Shown here: piece after piece, positions 13,401 to 25,468 of the stretch
Numbering within the stretch: the first letter of the stretch is position 1
How the letters are laid out: every line of letters starts with the position of its first letter
Assembly (NCBI RefSeq): GCF_036711975.1
Contig: NC_091972.1
Location: 10,669,001-10,733,000, forward strand
DNA from: Onthophagus taurus
Taxonomy: Eukaryota > Arthropoda > Insecta > Coleoptera > Scarabaeidae
Length of the DNA: 64,000 nucleotides
Reading direction: 5' to 3'
Made by a program: the position numbers and the translations under genes
The notes under the pieces: generated by a model
The model's database searches: none
Seen by the model: the letters and a program-made list of their open reading frames with translations, nothing else
Told to the model about the DNA's origin: nothing

Positions 13401-15614
13401 TTTATCACATTTCGACACTTTCATTTAGACATAATTGGACTACTATTTTCAAATTTGAATCAATATTATGGTCAGTAATAAATATTGCTGCTAAAATGCT
13501 GGTCTCTCCACTGATTTCTTCAGATCACATCCACAAAATTAGTTTCAGTTAACACAATTTTAATGACACTGTCCTAAGCTACTGACTTTATGTAGCCTCA
13601 TACCTCAAATTTATTATTATGTGAACCAAAATCATGTTAAGATTTATGTGATATAAATAATTGAAATGCTTGTTTCATTCGTAACATTTACTTTGTATAT
13701 TTGAAAACTTAATAATGCTGAGGAACTGAGATAAATGAGGTAATTCGTATAAATTTAACCTGTCGTAATTCATTTCTCTAACTGACTGAATTATTTTGTA
13801 AGTCTAAGCTTATTAAGTGCTAGAAACATTATTTATATACCAATTTATAGCAAGCAGGTGGCAACAATTTTCATTATTTTGAAAATTCATTGAAAATTGA
13901 AATATGACCTTAACTAAAAATAAACACTAAAGTAAAATGAAATATCGATCAATATCGTCTAATTTATTACATGACATAATCAGAAATTGTCGAATCATAC
14001 GATACATTAAGGCCAAGTTAGATCACAGGTCACCAAAATTTACCAATTTTTGTGTGAGCTATAATACAACATGAGAAAGTTGCCTGATTAAAACATGTTG
14101 TAAAGATAAGATCCGTTGAAGAAAAAGTTTAAGATAACCTCGCTTTGTTATTATTTTCTTAGGCACACCTACTTCGCATGCCAAATTATCATGGTTATTG
14201 TCTTATCACTTCAGGTCAATGTAAAAAATGAAAAAAGTAGACCTGGAACAGAGTTCTTTTGATTTCGGACTCATAAAAAAGTTATCGAAATTTATTAATA
14301 CTTGTGTTTATTTTTAATTTTTTTTAAATATAAATCGGTATCTTTTGATATCGAAATGAAAGAGAAGAAATGTTTGGTGGATGTTAATGTGAATTCGGTG
14401 TTGGTTTAATAAAATCCACACCTACACGAGATAATGAAACCCTTTACGAAAGATGCTGTGGTAGTTTCGCCTCAGCAACTAAGTAGAATTTCGACCAATA
14501 AAAACTTGTTTGTTTCCAGAGGCTGCACAACCTTAAGTAGCAATGTACATTAAGGTTTAAACGATCTTTGCTACCGAGATTTGCCCAAAATTATATATTA
14601 TCTCAGGTAAAGATATCCCGTCGTTCAAGAATTTTTATTCTACCTCAATCCAAAGGAGTAAATAATAATTAACTCTTTTTTAAGAGATTTCTTTTCAAAA
14701 ATAATTTTCTGTACACCGATAAAAAGTTCCATTTAAACAAATTGACTTACGATGTGACGAGATAGAAATAAACGTCGCGTGTACACATATGGCGAACACC
14801 AACACGTCAGCAATTATGCAATTACGATTACAACGAACGAGGGAGCAGAATCACTCGGCCTTAACCTTGACTGCAATTACTCTTTGCGTATATGCACGTT
14901 TATGAACTAACGCCGCGCTGTTAGACGCGTGCTTAATTAACTACGAAAAAAAATTCATACCATCTAATGACAGCACAATTTTATTTCAAATTTTAATTTC
15001 AGTGCAATTAACGTTCGAAGTAAATTAGATTGGATGCTAGTGAAAGCGACAGCCTGTAAACAATTATACGCCTCGAGGTCGTAAGGGTTCATGCGAGCAG
15101 ATAACTTGATGATAAATGGGAATTTTTAATGTCTATTTTTGTGTCATATTTGCGACGATCATTGTTAAATAACAAGTGTTATATTTTTGTTTATTTGAAA
15201 AAAAAAAATCAGTTTTTGTTGTGTCTGGGTTTCAGTCGTGCGAAAAGAGTAAAAATACAACAAACCCATTGTGTTTTGGCCCCCATGAAATTTTGGGGGG
15301 AAGGTAGAACACATCCGGCCGGGACAGCAGGAAATTAGCAGGTAATTACCGTCCAAATTAGCCAGCTTCGAAATCGACGCCCATTTTTCAACTTTTTTTA
15401 TTGCAGATAAAACCAGTTTTTCCTACATCAGCAATTTGTTATTGTGTACCATCGACATGGCGAGATAATGGACGTTTTCAAATTTACGATGTTAGCCTTA
15501 GGAAACTGTTTGAAACGACCATTACATGATTTTTTTGAAAAAGAAGTAGGTTACTGTGTTAAATCACCTTTCTATTGATTAATATCTTTAAAAAATTAAA
15601 GAAAAATCATGAAA
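10411..15614. other. Intergenic stretch with possible DNA-transposon scraps
   Basis: Two weak hints only. Around 10939-10991 the minus strand reads cagtaaaaccttgatttaac followed by ggatc, which resembles pogo/Tigger-type terminal repeats. Around 11060-11270 the minus strand has a PPYYRQNPIEDV-like stretch, resembling the P-P-Y-x-x-x-x-N-P-I-E block of a Tc1-like transposase C-terminus. The rest, including 14760-15470 with some GC-richer, well-mixed sequence, shows no gene. Confidence 0.35.
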
Positions 15615-15885
15615 AATGAAAATGTTGTTTAGGAGTACGAGGGCCCAAAACATTTGGCCGATCGATCTCGGGTATTGTCGGAGGCCCGGAGAGCGGGCGC
15701 CCCTGAAATAGACGCGCTAAATCCAGACGGCCTTGAACTTGACACAGCCGGCCATAAGCTCCCCTCCTCCCGGACCCCCAAAAAAGTTTGCTGCTGCTGC
15801 CGCCGCCCCCGGGCCACAACTACGGCCGCACGGTGTTGGCGAAACCGCGCGTGCGCTTCCCTCGACTAGCAGCACGGACCCAGCT
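15615..15885. other. GC-rich island in AT-rich DNA
   Basis: About 270 bp with strikingly high GC and many CpGs, including runs such as gccgccgcccccgggcc (15798-15814) and a gctgctgctgccgcc tract. All frames are open for 60-70 codons on both strands, but this is what GC-rich sequence gives by chance. No domain is visible. It could be a CpG-island promoter, a conserved enhancer or a first exon of a gene outside this window. Confidence 0.5.
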
Positions 15886-16889
15886 GGTGCAAAAAACTAG
15901 TGAAAGTAATTTGGCGTCCGATGCGAGAACAAACGAGAAATAACTTTTTAAAACTAACGCCAAGAGATTTAAATCAGATTTAAATTCTAAAAAAAGATAT
16001 ACTTAACCGTTTGAATCCACTATATTCATAAATCATTAAATTTTGTAACAACTAATTTCATTTTATTGAAAGTAAATAAATACAATATTCTTAAAAGTAT
16101 TCCGATTTACCTCGTCAAAAAAAATGAATTTCTTTTTTCCATTTTTTTGCAATTATTATTATTACCTCGGTTTAAGCACTTAATGAGACCAACACATAAT
16201 AAGTAAAGTGAAAAAGTACATAAAACGAAAAATGTTGTAAAATGTTTCCACCACGTATGTGTGGGTAGTAATTTAAAATAAGAATTAAAGGGAGTAAATA
16301 CAAAATAAACTTTTAATTTAGAAATATAATAAAACGTATGAATAATATAATAAATAATTATAGTGTAAATACTATAATAACTTAAATCTTAATCAGTCTT
16401 AATAATCAAGTCTAATACAACATTCGACGCTTTCTTGGTGATGATGTTGATTTAATTTTAAAAGGTATAGTAGGATCTTACAGAAGGCTGATGGCGTAGG
16501 TGACGTTGATGATATAGATTTTGCGTCAAAATACCTGTCCACAGTCCTTTGATTGCTGTCAGAAGTATTCGATTGATTTACATTAACTTATGAAGTTCTT
16601 GCAAAGTTAGTGCTAACTTTTCAAAAAGATATATGTATTGTCAAGATGCTCAAATGCTTATAAAAGTATTTTTTGATGGTTGTGGCCCGAAAAAGTTGGT
16701 TGCCGGCAATAACATTTATTGCACTCACTGGTCTATCACGTAACTTTTGTAGTGTAACCCTACTTTTTAAATTCTACTAAAATGTACCATTTCTTCCAAT
16801 CTAAGTTGTTGGTAAATTTGTTCTGAAGAAAGTGCTCTAGTTGATACCAACAATTTATGATTGTGTTAAGAAGCAAGCTTTCACAAAAA
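15886..16889. other. Intergenic stretch, nothing recognised
   Basis: AT-rich, no coding signal, no clear repeat structure. Confidence 0.5.
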
Positions 16890-17207
16890 TCAGTTACTGT
16901 ACCTCTTGATCATCATCGTTGGCACCACAACCCCTGCTGGGTCATGTTCTAGGATTAGTTTACACTCGGTGTCTTGATTTTCCAGTTTATAACTCCCAGC
17001 ATTTTTAGACTTTCTTCCACCTGGTCCTATATCTGCTTCTAGGCCTACCTCTCTTGCGGGTTCCAAAAACGGTAGATGGAAAAGCCTTAACCTATTGATT
17101 TTGATGGATTGTACAATATTCGATTCTTCGTAGAGCCGATACAACTCAAAATTGTAACGACTTCTCACATTCCGTTTTCCGGAACACCCCTGTATATCTT
17201 CTTTCAA
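16890..17207 (-). mobile_element. LINE reverse-transcriptase C-terminal fragment
   Basis: An open frame of 105 codons contains RSRYNFELYRLYEESNIVQS, then IKINRLRLFHLPFLEP and a later GPGGRKSKNAGSYKL. This matches, in order, the ...YNFELY-L, IK-x-x-RLRW-x-GHV-x-R and GRR-x-x-GRP-x-x-RW end region of RTE-type LINE polymerases. The key W/GHV residues are degraded (RLFHLPFLE), so it is a dead fragment despite the open frame. It directly adjoins a Tc1-like relic. Confidence 0.65.
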
Positions 17208-17214
17208 AGCAGCC

Positions 17215-17640
17215 CAACAAGTTTTTAATCATTTTTTCTCATCGTCCTCTCTCTTCTGTCCATACATGAATACCTCTTAAGATTTCCAAATATCGTTCAA
17301 CAATTAAATTTCCATTAAAACAAAACGAAAACATTGAACCTAAATTTTTGTTGAAAATTTGCCCCTCTGACTGCATGAAGATTTTCGGCAACCCAAATAT
17401 GTAAATTTTTTCTATTTACTCTACGCTCCCTCGAAAACTTTGATTCATCCGTCCAAATAAGTTGCGATAAGAACAAGGATTTTCTTGAATTTTAACTTGC
17501 ATAAATTTGCAAAATTGTTGTCGTTTAACATAATCCTCTGGAGAAAGGCTCTGCAAGATACTATATGTAGGGGTGTATTTTGTGCCGAAGTTATATTCGA
17601 TGCAATGATGAGCGAGATATTCCTATGAGAGTTCACTTTA
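17215..17640 (-). mobile_element. Tc1/IS630-type transposase relic (DDE_3 region)
   Basis: The minus strand reads LIWTDESKFSRERRVNRKNL and then HIWVAENLHAVRGANFQQKF, followed by RFNVFV. This is the first catalytic Asp block (W-T-D-E-S-x-F) and downstream region of the same transposase superfamily seen at 4.8-5.4 kb. Stops follow and the rest is missing. Confidence 0.7.
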
Positions 17641-18366
17641 TTTATTAAAGTAGTTTTCGTATCATATATTACTTACCTAAATCGACCGAGGCACCTCTTA
17701 CCGAAGAATTTCCAAATTCAATAATTCCAATGCAATAAAATAAGATAAAATATTTATTTCATTGTCTTCATAACTGGTGAAATTACGGTTTCTTTCGGTC
17801 TCGATGTGTCCACAAATAAGAAAATCTTTTTAAATTTTTCAAACTTTTTGCTTTGTGATGGGCGTTAAGTTTGCATATCTCTCATTAAATCTTCGACACG
17901 CCCTGTCCAAAACTTAATTACATTCATAATTCAATATCATAATTTGTCTAAACTACATTAAATGTGTGTCACCGTACCCATACATCATTAATATTTCATA
18001 ATTGTTGAAACTGTCAATTTTTTGACAATTAAAGCTGTCAACGGCGTTATTTCAGCGCCTACTTTGATTGTAATTAGAAAACGCATTCTTTCTCGATATT
18101 TTTCTTATACCACCATATGTTTGATATGTTCATCGAGTAGACGGATTTATCCTCTATCAAAATATACAAAAAAACATATGCATCCCATTTAATATAACAA
18201 TGTTGGTTGCCATAGCAACGAAACAAAAACAATGCAAACAAGCAAATATCGCCAAAAAAATACGCCATAATTAATAAAGAAACTTTTATTTGAAACATTT
18301 TTCTTTAAAACCACACATGGCGAAGTTGTTGGCTTCAATCCAGACATTTGATACATTCCTGTATAT
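17641..18366. other. Intergenic stretch, nothing recognised
   Basis: AT-rich with no ORF worth calling; the 74-codon minus ORF at 18074-18298 has no recognisable domain. Confidence 0.4.
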
Positions 18367-18914
18367 GTATACAGAGTGTTTCTAAATTGATGCGAAATAT
18401 TTCAAGGGGTGATTTTTTAGCAAAAATTAAGGGCGTCTTTCATATAACTTTTTCTCAAAACCCCTTCCCCACCGAGTTACAACCATCTAAAGTTAGGGAT
18501 AAGTATGGAGGAATTTAGAAGAATGAAATTTGGCAGATAACTGTTGATTATAAAATGACACTTTCTGACGATTTTTATAACCTTAAAATGTTATTTCAAG
18601 GGGGTGAAAAATCAACTGTGAATTTAAATAATTATAAATACATTTCTTCATTTAAAAACCTGATTTAAATAGAGGGCTCAGCACCTTTTTTGTTTCTTAA
18701 CATTTTCTCCTAAAATTGTTAATTTAATCACAAAAAATTTTCTCAAATTTCTAGAGAATTTTATACGTATGGACTGAAAATATTCTGCACAACTAAAGGT
18801 TTTATTGAAAAAATATCATTTACTATTTAGTTGAAAAAATATGTAAATTAAGTTATTTTTGGTGAAAAATCACCCTTGAAATATTTCGAATCACTTTAGA
18901 AACACTCTGTATAC
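18367..18914. mobile_element. 548-bp inverted-repeat element (MITE-like)
   Basis: Starts gtatacagagtgtttctaaa and ends with its reverse complement. The terminal inverted repeats extend about 60 bp with a few mismatches, covering the gaaatatttcaagggtgatt block. No coding content. It lies immediately beside another inverted-repeat pair. Confidence 0.8.
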
Positions 18915-19413
18915 AAACATGGTGAGTTATTAGCATAACGACAGTTGATTACTAAATCGTTTAAGAAAGAAAAAATGTTTTATACAAAAGTTGTTTGACT
19001 TTTATACAGGCTGTACCATTTAGGTGTGCTGTACCATCATCTAAATACTGGTTTTGACATAGTTTAAAGGAAAAAATCGTCAAAAATGTCATTTTTACAT
19101 AATTTTTAAAAATATCTTACTACGGGACTATTTTGGAAAAACAATTTAATATTTCAGGATCTATTAAAGCTGCGAGTTTGCAACATATACGGTTGGATAA
19201 ACAAATTTGGTTGTATTCAAAATATGAAAAGATATACAGGGCGTTTGATTCGTTCCGTCACGCCTAAATGCAACACCCTGTATAAATGAAAATAATTTTA
19301 CGTTATAAAAAGTGGTGAGTCAAATAACTTTTGTATAAAACATTTTCTTTTTCTCAAACAATTTAGTACTTATCGACCGCCGGGATACTAATAATAATAA
19401 CTCACCCTGTATA
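18915..19413. mobile_element. Second inverted-repeat element, split by a third
   Basis: The left arm (about 18918-19000, ggtgagttatta ... aaaatgttttatacaaaagt ... tttgac) recurs inverted at about 19314-19413. The right end carries the same ggtgagttatta next to tatacag. The arms are divergent but collinear. The sequence between them is another small element. Confidence 0.7.
19002..19286. mobile_element. About 285-bp inverted-repeat element nested in the previous one
   Basis: Begins ttatacaggctgtaccattt aggtgtg and ends with cgcctaaatgcaacaccctg tataa, near reverse complements over about 28 bp. It has a tacagg(g/c)tgt-type terminus like several other elements in the window. Confidence 0.7.
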
Positions 19414-21377
19414 TAAAATCGTATATCGTTGTACTTCTTTCTTACCAAAATATATTTTCATAAATGAATAATTAAAAAGTTCATATTATCACGATGTATT
19501 ATGAATATTATATTTCAATTTTTATTTTTAGAGTCAGAACGTTTTAAGTTATTAAAATATAACGAGGTTGTAAATTATTTTTATTCATTTGTATTTTATC
19601 TTATAACTTTAAAAAAATTTAATAATGTGAACTTGATATTTGATATTTTAATCTACTTTTGCATCACTAAAAACTTGTCTCTGAGGATGGGTATTAGCCA
19701 AAGCTAATAAGACTCAAGTTTTTTGTTTAATTAAAGACCAGTTTTGAAAGTACAAAAAAGCTTTACATATTAGTTCTCCTAATTATTTAAAAATACTGGT
19801 AAAATGGATTTCGAATATAATTCTCTATATCATTTGTGTCTATTTTGAAACACCTGTATATTGTGTTATCCGCAAAAATTTTCTCATTTACTTCCTCATT
19901 ATTTTTCACAAAAGAATCTTACTACTAAAACTTACTATTAATATCAAATTGAAAACTGTTTTTGTTTAAGAAATTTTAATGTGTTATTGTAAAAAAAATA
20001 GTTTATAACTGATATGTTATGCTTAAAGTTCAAAATTGTATAATTCCACTTTTAAAATAACAAACTGATAATATAATTAACGATTGGAAAAAAAGTCTTC
20101 TCGAATATTTATTTTTTTTTTCTAATTAAGAAATTTATAATGATGTTTACTGCTTAAACTTTAACGTTGATGAAATCGAATTTAATTAAACGTAGTAATC
20201 CGATCTCAACAAAGCAACAAGTTTTCAAGTTTATGATGATTGGAAGCTTCTGTACATATTCAAAAGTTGAGTAATGTACTCAAGTTAAAAAACATCGTTA
20301 CATAAAACGACGTCGCAGAAAAAAAAACAATTCAAAATGTCAATGGAAGTCCTTAAGAGTTTAAATTTAAAACATCAGAAATAACATCAGTTTCAAAATT
20401 CAAAACATTTCGTTTCGAAATCGAAATGAAAAAGTAACAAAAAAGAATAAAGATCAATTTTGTTAGCGAATTGTTTACGTTATCGTTTTGAAAAAATAAA
20501 AATGAATATATTTTAAGACGTAGAAACTCAAGGTTCCCGATTGTGCATCATATGAATTCATGGCCTCACTCAACATACATACACCAGTCTACCTTGAATG
20601 CAGAAAGGTTCAATGCCAAGGTTAGAGAGGTATATAAAAAAAAAACAAGATTCATATTGTTGCTCGCGTGGTCGTCGCGAATTTCAAATGCCGCGAGAAT
20701 GAATGGGTAATTAAATTGGAAAAAAAAAATACCAAACCAATTTTGCTAAACGTTATGCAACAAACGATGATTGTGCGCGACCAATTTTGCATAAAAAAAA
20801 TAATTAACTGAGACCGGAAATAACTCGACATACATAATCTTTAAATTTTTTTTTCCCCAACAGATAAATCTCTCTAAATTGTTGGTATTATTTAGCTGTT
20901 AACATTAATAAATATAAATCGCGCCAAGGCCGTTAATTAAATATTTAATATACGGGAGAAACAGGTATTTTGTGTTGATAAAAAGTAAGGTTAGAAATGA
21001 AGTCGTCGTCGTCGTCTAAAGGGGGAAAAAGGAAATTATGAAACGGTTTTACGAGAAATCGAAATTGAGAAAAAAATTACTTTAATAATCGATTACACTC
21101 TTACCTCAAACGTTTTCCATGCACCTTTACGACGAATCACACCGCGAACAACGCAATTTTTCGAACTATTTCCGCCCGAATTAACTCAGCACAACATTAC
21201 GTTGAGAATCATAACCGTTTTGGCCATATTTTCGACACGAACCAATTGACAGTTGGCTGTATAATACATAACACGCCATCTATTAAAAGATTTTATTATT
21301 ATACCATTAAAATTACAGGTATCTATTTCCTTTCAGCTTTTTGAATTCTTTGTGTGTTCTAAAATAATTCAAGTTCA
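19414..21377. other. Intergenic stretch, nothing recognised
   Basis: AT-rich, without convincing exons. Around 20560-21240 the sequence is more complex and includes GTCGTC repeats (21001-21016), but carries no identifiable gene. Confidence 0.4.
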
Positions 21378-22670
21378 ATGGGTGACAGAAAAAGAAGAGC
21401 CACAGTTTGTTGCATAATTGCAGCGATATTACTAGAAGAAGGAAATAACGGCGTGAACGTTGCTGCAAACGCCAAGTTGTTCCTCTCATTGAAAAAAAGG
21501 ACACAGTCTTGAGGGAAGCAATATCAGCGCATCTCCACTGATTGCCACTCTTGGGTTTCTAGCAGCTGGGAGAGGTTTTCAAGATTTGTCATTCTCAATG
21601 AGAATATCTCCTCAGGCTCTTGGAGAGATAATAATAGAAACATGCGTGGCAATACGGAAAGCGCTGAAAAATTATATTCTGGTAAGCTTACTTTATCTGG
21701 TAAGACCATAGGTGTGACTAAATAAAATACATTCCGAAAAGAGGAACCATACTTTATTACTATAACTATAACTTAACTATATACTATGTACGAGAATCCC
21801 TCTAACAGAGTCCCTGCCGTGTGGGGTTCAGAATGATGAGAATACGAATTCGAACCCCAACTAGGAGATGGTGATGGAGTGGATAAAGGCCCTGATGGCT
21901 GAACCAGATAGCTGCCTCTGCTTAAAAGACCCATTTGGTCATCAAGTAATGTTTCGTTAATTAGTTTATCAGCAAACATTAGCTGTTGTTGATTTAACTT
22001 CCTTAAATTAACAGCGTAGCTCTTTGCCATTATCAAAAACTCATCGTCTTCAGCTTCCAAATAACGCGCAGCCTTTGAAAGCAGATCATGTGATGAAGCT
22101 TTCGCTTTCTGTTAGGTTGTATATATATATTACCAGTGGGTGTAGGTCCTGAAGTTGATGGGGAAGATGGAGCTACCTATAAGAAAAATATAAATATTTG
22201 TTACCTAAAATGACTATTTAAATTAAATATTAACCAGTTATTTTAATTTTTGATTTCAGCTTCCTCAGAGTGAACAAAAGTGGAAACAAGTCGCTCACGA
22301 TTTCGAAGAAAAGTGGCAATTTCCGCACTGCCTTGGCGCAGTTGACGGAAAGCACATTGAGATTAAAAAACCAGCGAATTGCGGCTCTCGTTACATCAAT
22401 TATAAGGGAAGTTTCAGCGTTGTGTTGATGGCAATAGTCGATGCAAACTACAAAGTTTTGTTGGCTGATGTTGGAACAAACGGTAGAATTTCTGACAATC
22501 CAAAAAAGGTGAACTGAATATTCCACTTCCCCAGCATCTTCCGAGAAGTAACAAATCTGCTCCATATGTCTTTATTGGGGATGAGGCAGTTCAGTTACAT
22601 GATAATTTCACGAAACCATTTTCTTTTTTCGTGCATAACCGGGAAAGACGTATTTTTTCAATCATTCAAT
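21378..22670 (+). pseudogene. PIF/Harbinger transposase (HARBI1-like), two exons, decayed
   Basis: Exon 1 starts at ATG 21378 (MGDRKRRATVCCI). It breaks frame in the middle, then reads LGFLAAGRGFQDLSFSMRIS and ends KALKNYIL with a good GTAAGC donor at 21682. Exon 2 follows a TTTCAG acceptor at 22259 in the same phase. It reads WKQVAHDFEEKWQFPHCLGA then VDGKHIEI, containing the D-G-K/T-H catalytic context of Harbinger DDE enzymes, and continues to VFIGDEAVQLHDNF and NRERRIF. The reading ends near 22670, so the C-terminal third is gone. Frame breaks in exon 1 and the truncation make it inactive. The intron contains an antisense exon of the element's second gene. Confidence 0.85.
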
Positions 22671-22840
22671 TCAATCTTTCAATCATTTACTTTCTTCAAC
22701 TATTTGCGAAAAACGGATCTTAGATTATTTATTTTCTTCACTACAGTATCACATGTTGCAGCAGGCACAAGAGGTTTCAGTTTTTCAATTAAAATGTCAT
22801 ATGCTGCCGCTTTCTTAACACGATTAGAATAAGATACGCA
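21773..22840 (-). pseudogene. Harbinger accessory gene (MADF/BESS-like DNA-binding protein), interleaved and decayed
   Basis: The N-terminal part lies at about 22680-22840: YSNRVKKAAAYDILIEKLKP then DTVVKKINNLRSVFRK, a classic MADF domain. It is followed by an in-frame TAG where Glu is usual. The C-terminal exon, after a TTATAG acceptor, runs 22176-21773. It contains EAEDDEFLIMAKSYAVNLRK and QQQLMFADKLINETLLDDQM, typical of the C-terminal part of these proteins, with a 1-base frame slip near 22090. The middle of the protein is missing, and the transposase C-terminus is missing at the same place (about 22660-22685), which points to one deletion. Confidence 0.75.
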
Positions 22841-23144
22841 TGTGGTATTAGATTTCTTCCGGTTTCAGCCAACCACATTATCACGTCAGATAGTTTATTT
22901 GACAAGTTGTAAGAACGTTTGGTTGAGTGTACCAGGTTTTCAAGACTATAGCTTAAATTTTAATACTATATTTAGCTGGTTAACTTGGAATATATTGCCT
23001 AAAGGAACATTTTCCTCGACAGGCCACTTGTTGTTTGTTAATTATACAGTATTGAGATAGAGAGTACTGCTGCTAGCAGTTAGAAGTGAAGATTTCAAAA
23101 ATCTTTCTTATCGTAGCAAGTTTATTCAGAGGTCTGCGTTCACT

Positions 23145-24079
23145 CCCAGTAAACAAGAAACCTCTGTGAAACATTTCAATTTTAATGTACAGTGAATTAA
23201 ATGAAACATCTTAGAACTACGTTTCATATACGTGACAGATACGATTTTTACGAAACGTATCTAAAGATATGTATCAAATACATTTCAGTAGAAATATTTA
23301 TGAAATATCATTAAAATATGTAGCAGAAACATTTCATTTGAAACATTTCGCTACAAATGTGTCTGAAACATGTCTGGAATATCTTCAGCACTGCCTGTGA
23401 ACGTATGTACAAACATTAATTAATGTTTGTAAACAGAACTAACCTAAGGTAACATTCCTTCACGGTTTAATTGACAGTTCAAAAGAAAACTTCACGCTGC
23501 AATTAATGTTTGTAAACAGAACTAACCTTACCTAACATTCCTTCACGGTTTAATTGGCATTTCAAAAGAAAACTTCACGCTATAATTAATGTTTGTAAAC
23601 AAAACTAACCTTACTTAACATTCCTTCACGGTGTAATTGGCATTTCAAAAGAAAACTTCACGCTATAATTGGCATTACTAATTACTAAAGAAAACTTCAC
23701 GCTATAATTAATGTTTGTAAACAGAACTAACCTTAAGTAACATTCCTTCAGGGTTTAATTGGCATTTCAAAAGAAAACTTCACGCTATAATTAATGTTTG
23801 TAAACAGAACTAACCTTACGTAACATTCCTTAAGGAATGTTAAAACATTTCAGAAATAATTCAAAACCGTTGTTGAAACATTTTAGTAATGTACCGTAAT
23901 TGTCAACTGTATGTTGCAGAAACATTTCAATAGAAACGTTTCAATGAAACATAAAAAGGGCCGGGCATTAGCAGTTTCAGACACGTTTCACCTATGTTTC
24001 AGAAATATGTCGAAGAAACATTTCATGTTTCAATAATATGTATCAGAAATGTTTCTGAAACGCAAATTTGTTTACTGGG
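23145..24079. mobile_element. 935-bp inverted-repeat element inserted in the piggyBac relic
   Basis: Ends are cccagtaaacaa (23145-23156) and ttgtttactggg (24068-24079), perfect inverted repeats. Subterminal DNA on both sides is rich in gaaacatttca-type motifs in both orientations. The centre is an 83-bp minisatellite. Removing the element together with one copy of CT restores the piggyBac frame exactly, so the target duplication is probably 2 bp (CT). Confidence 0.88.
23418..23835. repeat. 83-bp minisatellite inside the inverted-repeat element
   Basis: The unit taatgtttgtaaacagaact...ttcacgctataat starts at 23421, 23504, 23587, 23709 and 23792. Spacing is 83, 83, 122 and 83 bp; the long interval contains an additional 39-bp partial copy. 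The last unit is incomplete and ends in ccttaaggaatgtt. Confidence 0.93.
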
Positions 24080-24150
24080 CTCCTTGTTGTGATATCATCA
24101 AACCTGATGTACTCTAACAATAAATAGAACTATTTCAGTAATCCAAGATT

Positions 24151-25468
24151 TTTTATCATTATCGTTTCCTAACTTATTCAGAAGATCTCTTAGAGCCGCC
24201 ACCAATTCATTCTATAAGTATCCATTTTGACACATCTGATTTGAATTGAAATTTTGAAATTCAACAATACAATTACAGAAACTAATAAATGCTCCGATGT
24301 CAAATACTATGTAAAACCTATCTAGACTTGAATTTTTTGATAAACTACTATGCGAAGTTACTCTGGGTATAGAAAAAAGAATTTGTGGCTCTGTTATTCC
24401 TGATATATTTACAACTACGCAACAATAACTTATTGCCTAGTAAGTTTTTCGTCTTAATAATCATATGATAAAACCATACCTGAAAAATCAGACATAGATA
24501 ATCCAAGATAATCCGATTATATCGCGTATGAAGAATGTCTGAATCTGCGTTTGCTTTACTTTCGCAAACATTCAGAATATTTCATTTCCTTATAATGAGT
24601 AAGTCTAAACCAATGTTTCAATAAATAATGTAACATGCTGTTTGCGCAACATGTAATAATATTTGCAGAAATTTACACCAAATATATAACCAAGAAATAG
24701 AAATCCTCGCGAATAACATGTTTTCTATTACAAGACTAGTAGAGTTTGCTATTGTCAAAGACTTTAAAATTTAAAATAAAAAAGAAAGAACATAAAAATC
24801 AATAGAAATAAATAGAAAAGAACAATATTTAAAATTTAAGATTAGTTTAAAAAGTATTTCAATACCTCTCAATCTTCAGTAGAATGGCAAGGAGGTAGCT
24901 TGTGGAGAGGCATAATACAGACTCTTTAGCCGCTTCAGAAACTCACAGTTTATAAGTATCTGGATGTCATGGACACAACTCACATATCCAGTGGAAATCG
25001 AAACGTAGTAACAGCTACATATTTTTTCGATGTTTAACAATAATTCGCAAAAATCTTTTGAGGAACTCGCTCGAATCTTGCAGTTACTGCGACGGAATAC
25101 TGCTTCAGATACGCTACACACATTGAAACTTCAAGAACATATATCAAGATCTAAGTAATTACTATTTATTTTAGATTTAAGTTATTAAAAAAAAAATTGT
25201 TATAATAATGAACTATCACTATAAACAAAACGTGAATTGTTTTCATTCAGATTAAATTAGACATAATTCAGTAATAATATCTAATTTTTTTAAAAACTAT
25301 TTCAACCGGATGCGTATCCGGGTTACCGTTTACATTCAATTTAAATTGATTTAGAAACAAGCGAAGAGTATTTAATAACTTGTCAGTTCACAAACGCTTT
25401 AAATCTGAACTCGTTATTTTAATCCTTCTCCATTCATTTTTCCTATATCCTTTGATTTCTATTATAAA
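24151..25468. other. Intergenic stretch upstream of the SDR genes
   Basis: Possible further, unreadable piggyBac-derived sequence up to about 24500. An 81-codon minus-strand ORF at 24876-25121 has no domain that I recognise. The promoter of the plus-strand SDR gene should lie just before 25469, but no clear TATA element is visible. Confidence 0.4.

Larger units (their letters stand above)
22860..24150 (-). pseudogene. piggyBac-type transposase relic, split by an inserted element
   Basis: Reading the minus strand from about 24150: YLLLEYIRFDDITTR runs to the edge of the inserted element at 24080. It resumes at 23144 with NKLATIRKIFEIFTSNC, then CRGKCSFRQYIPS and PAKYSIKI (about 23040-22980). 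These are, in order, the L-L-x-x-I-R-F-D-D, K-L-A-P-I-R-x-I-F, F-R-G-R-C and P-S-K-P-x-K-Y-G-I-K blocks of piggyBac transposases. Several stop codons show it is dead. The relic then runs into the Harbinger MADF fragment near 22850. Confidence 0.85.

Noticed and set aside
15607-15869. Overlapping ORFs on both strands
   Set aside because: Long open frames in all directions are expected in GC-rich DNA; no domain, no splice support.
23418-23835. CRISPR-like regular repeats
   Set aside because: Units are tandem without unique spacers and lie within a eukaryotic transposable element.
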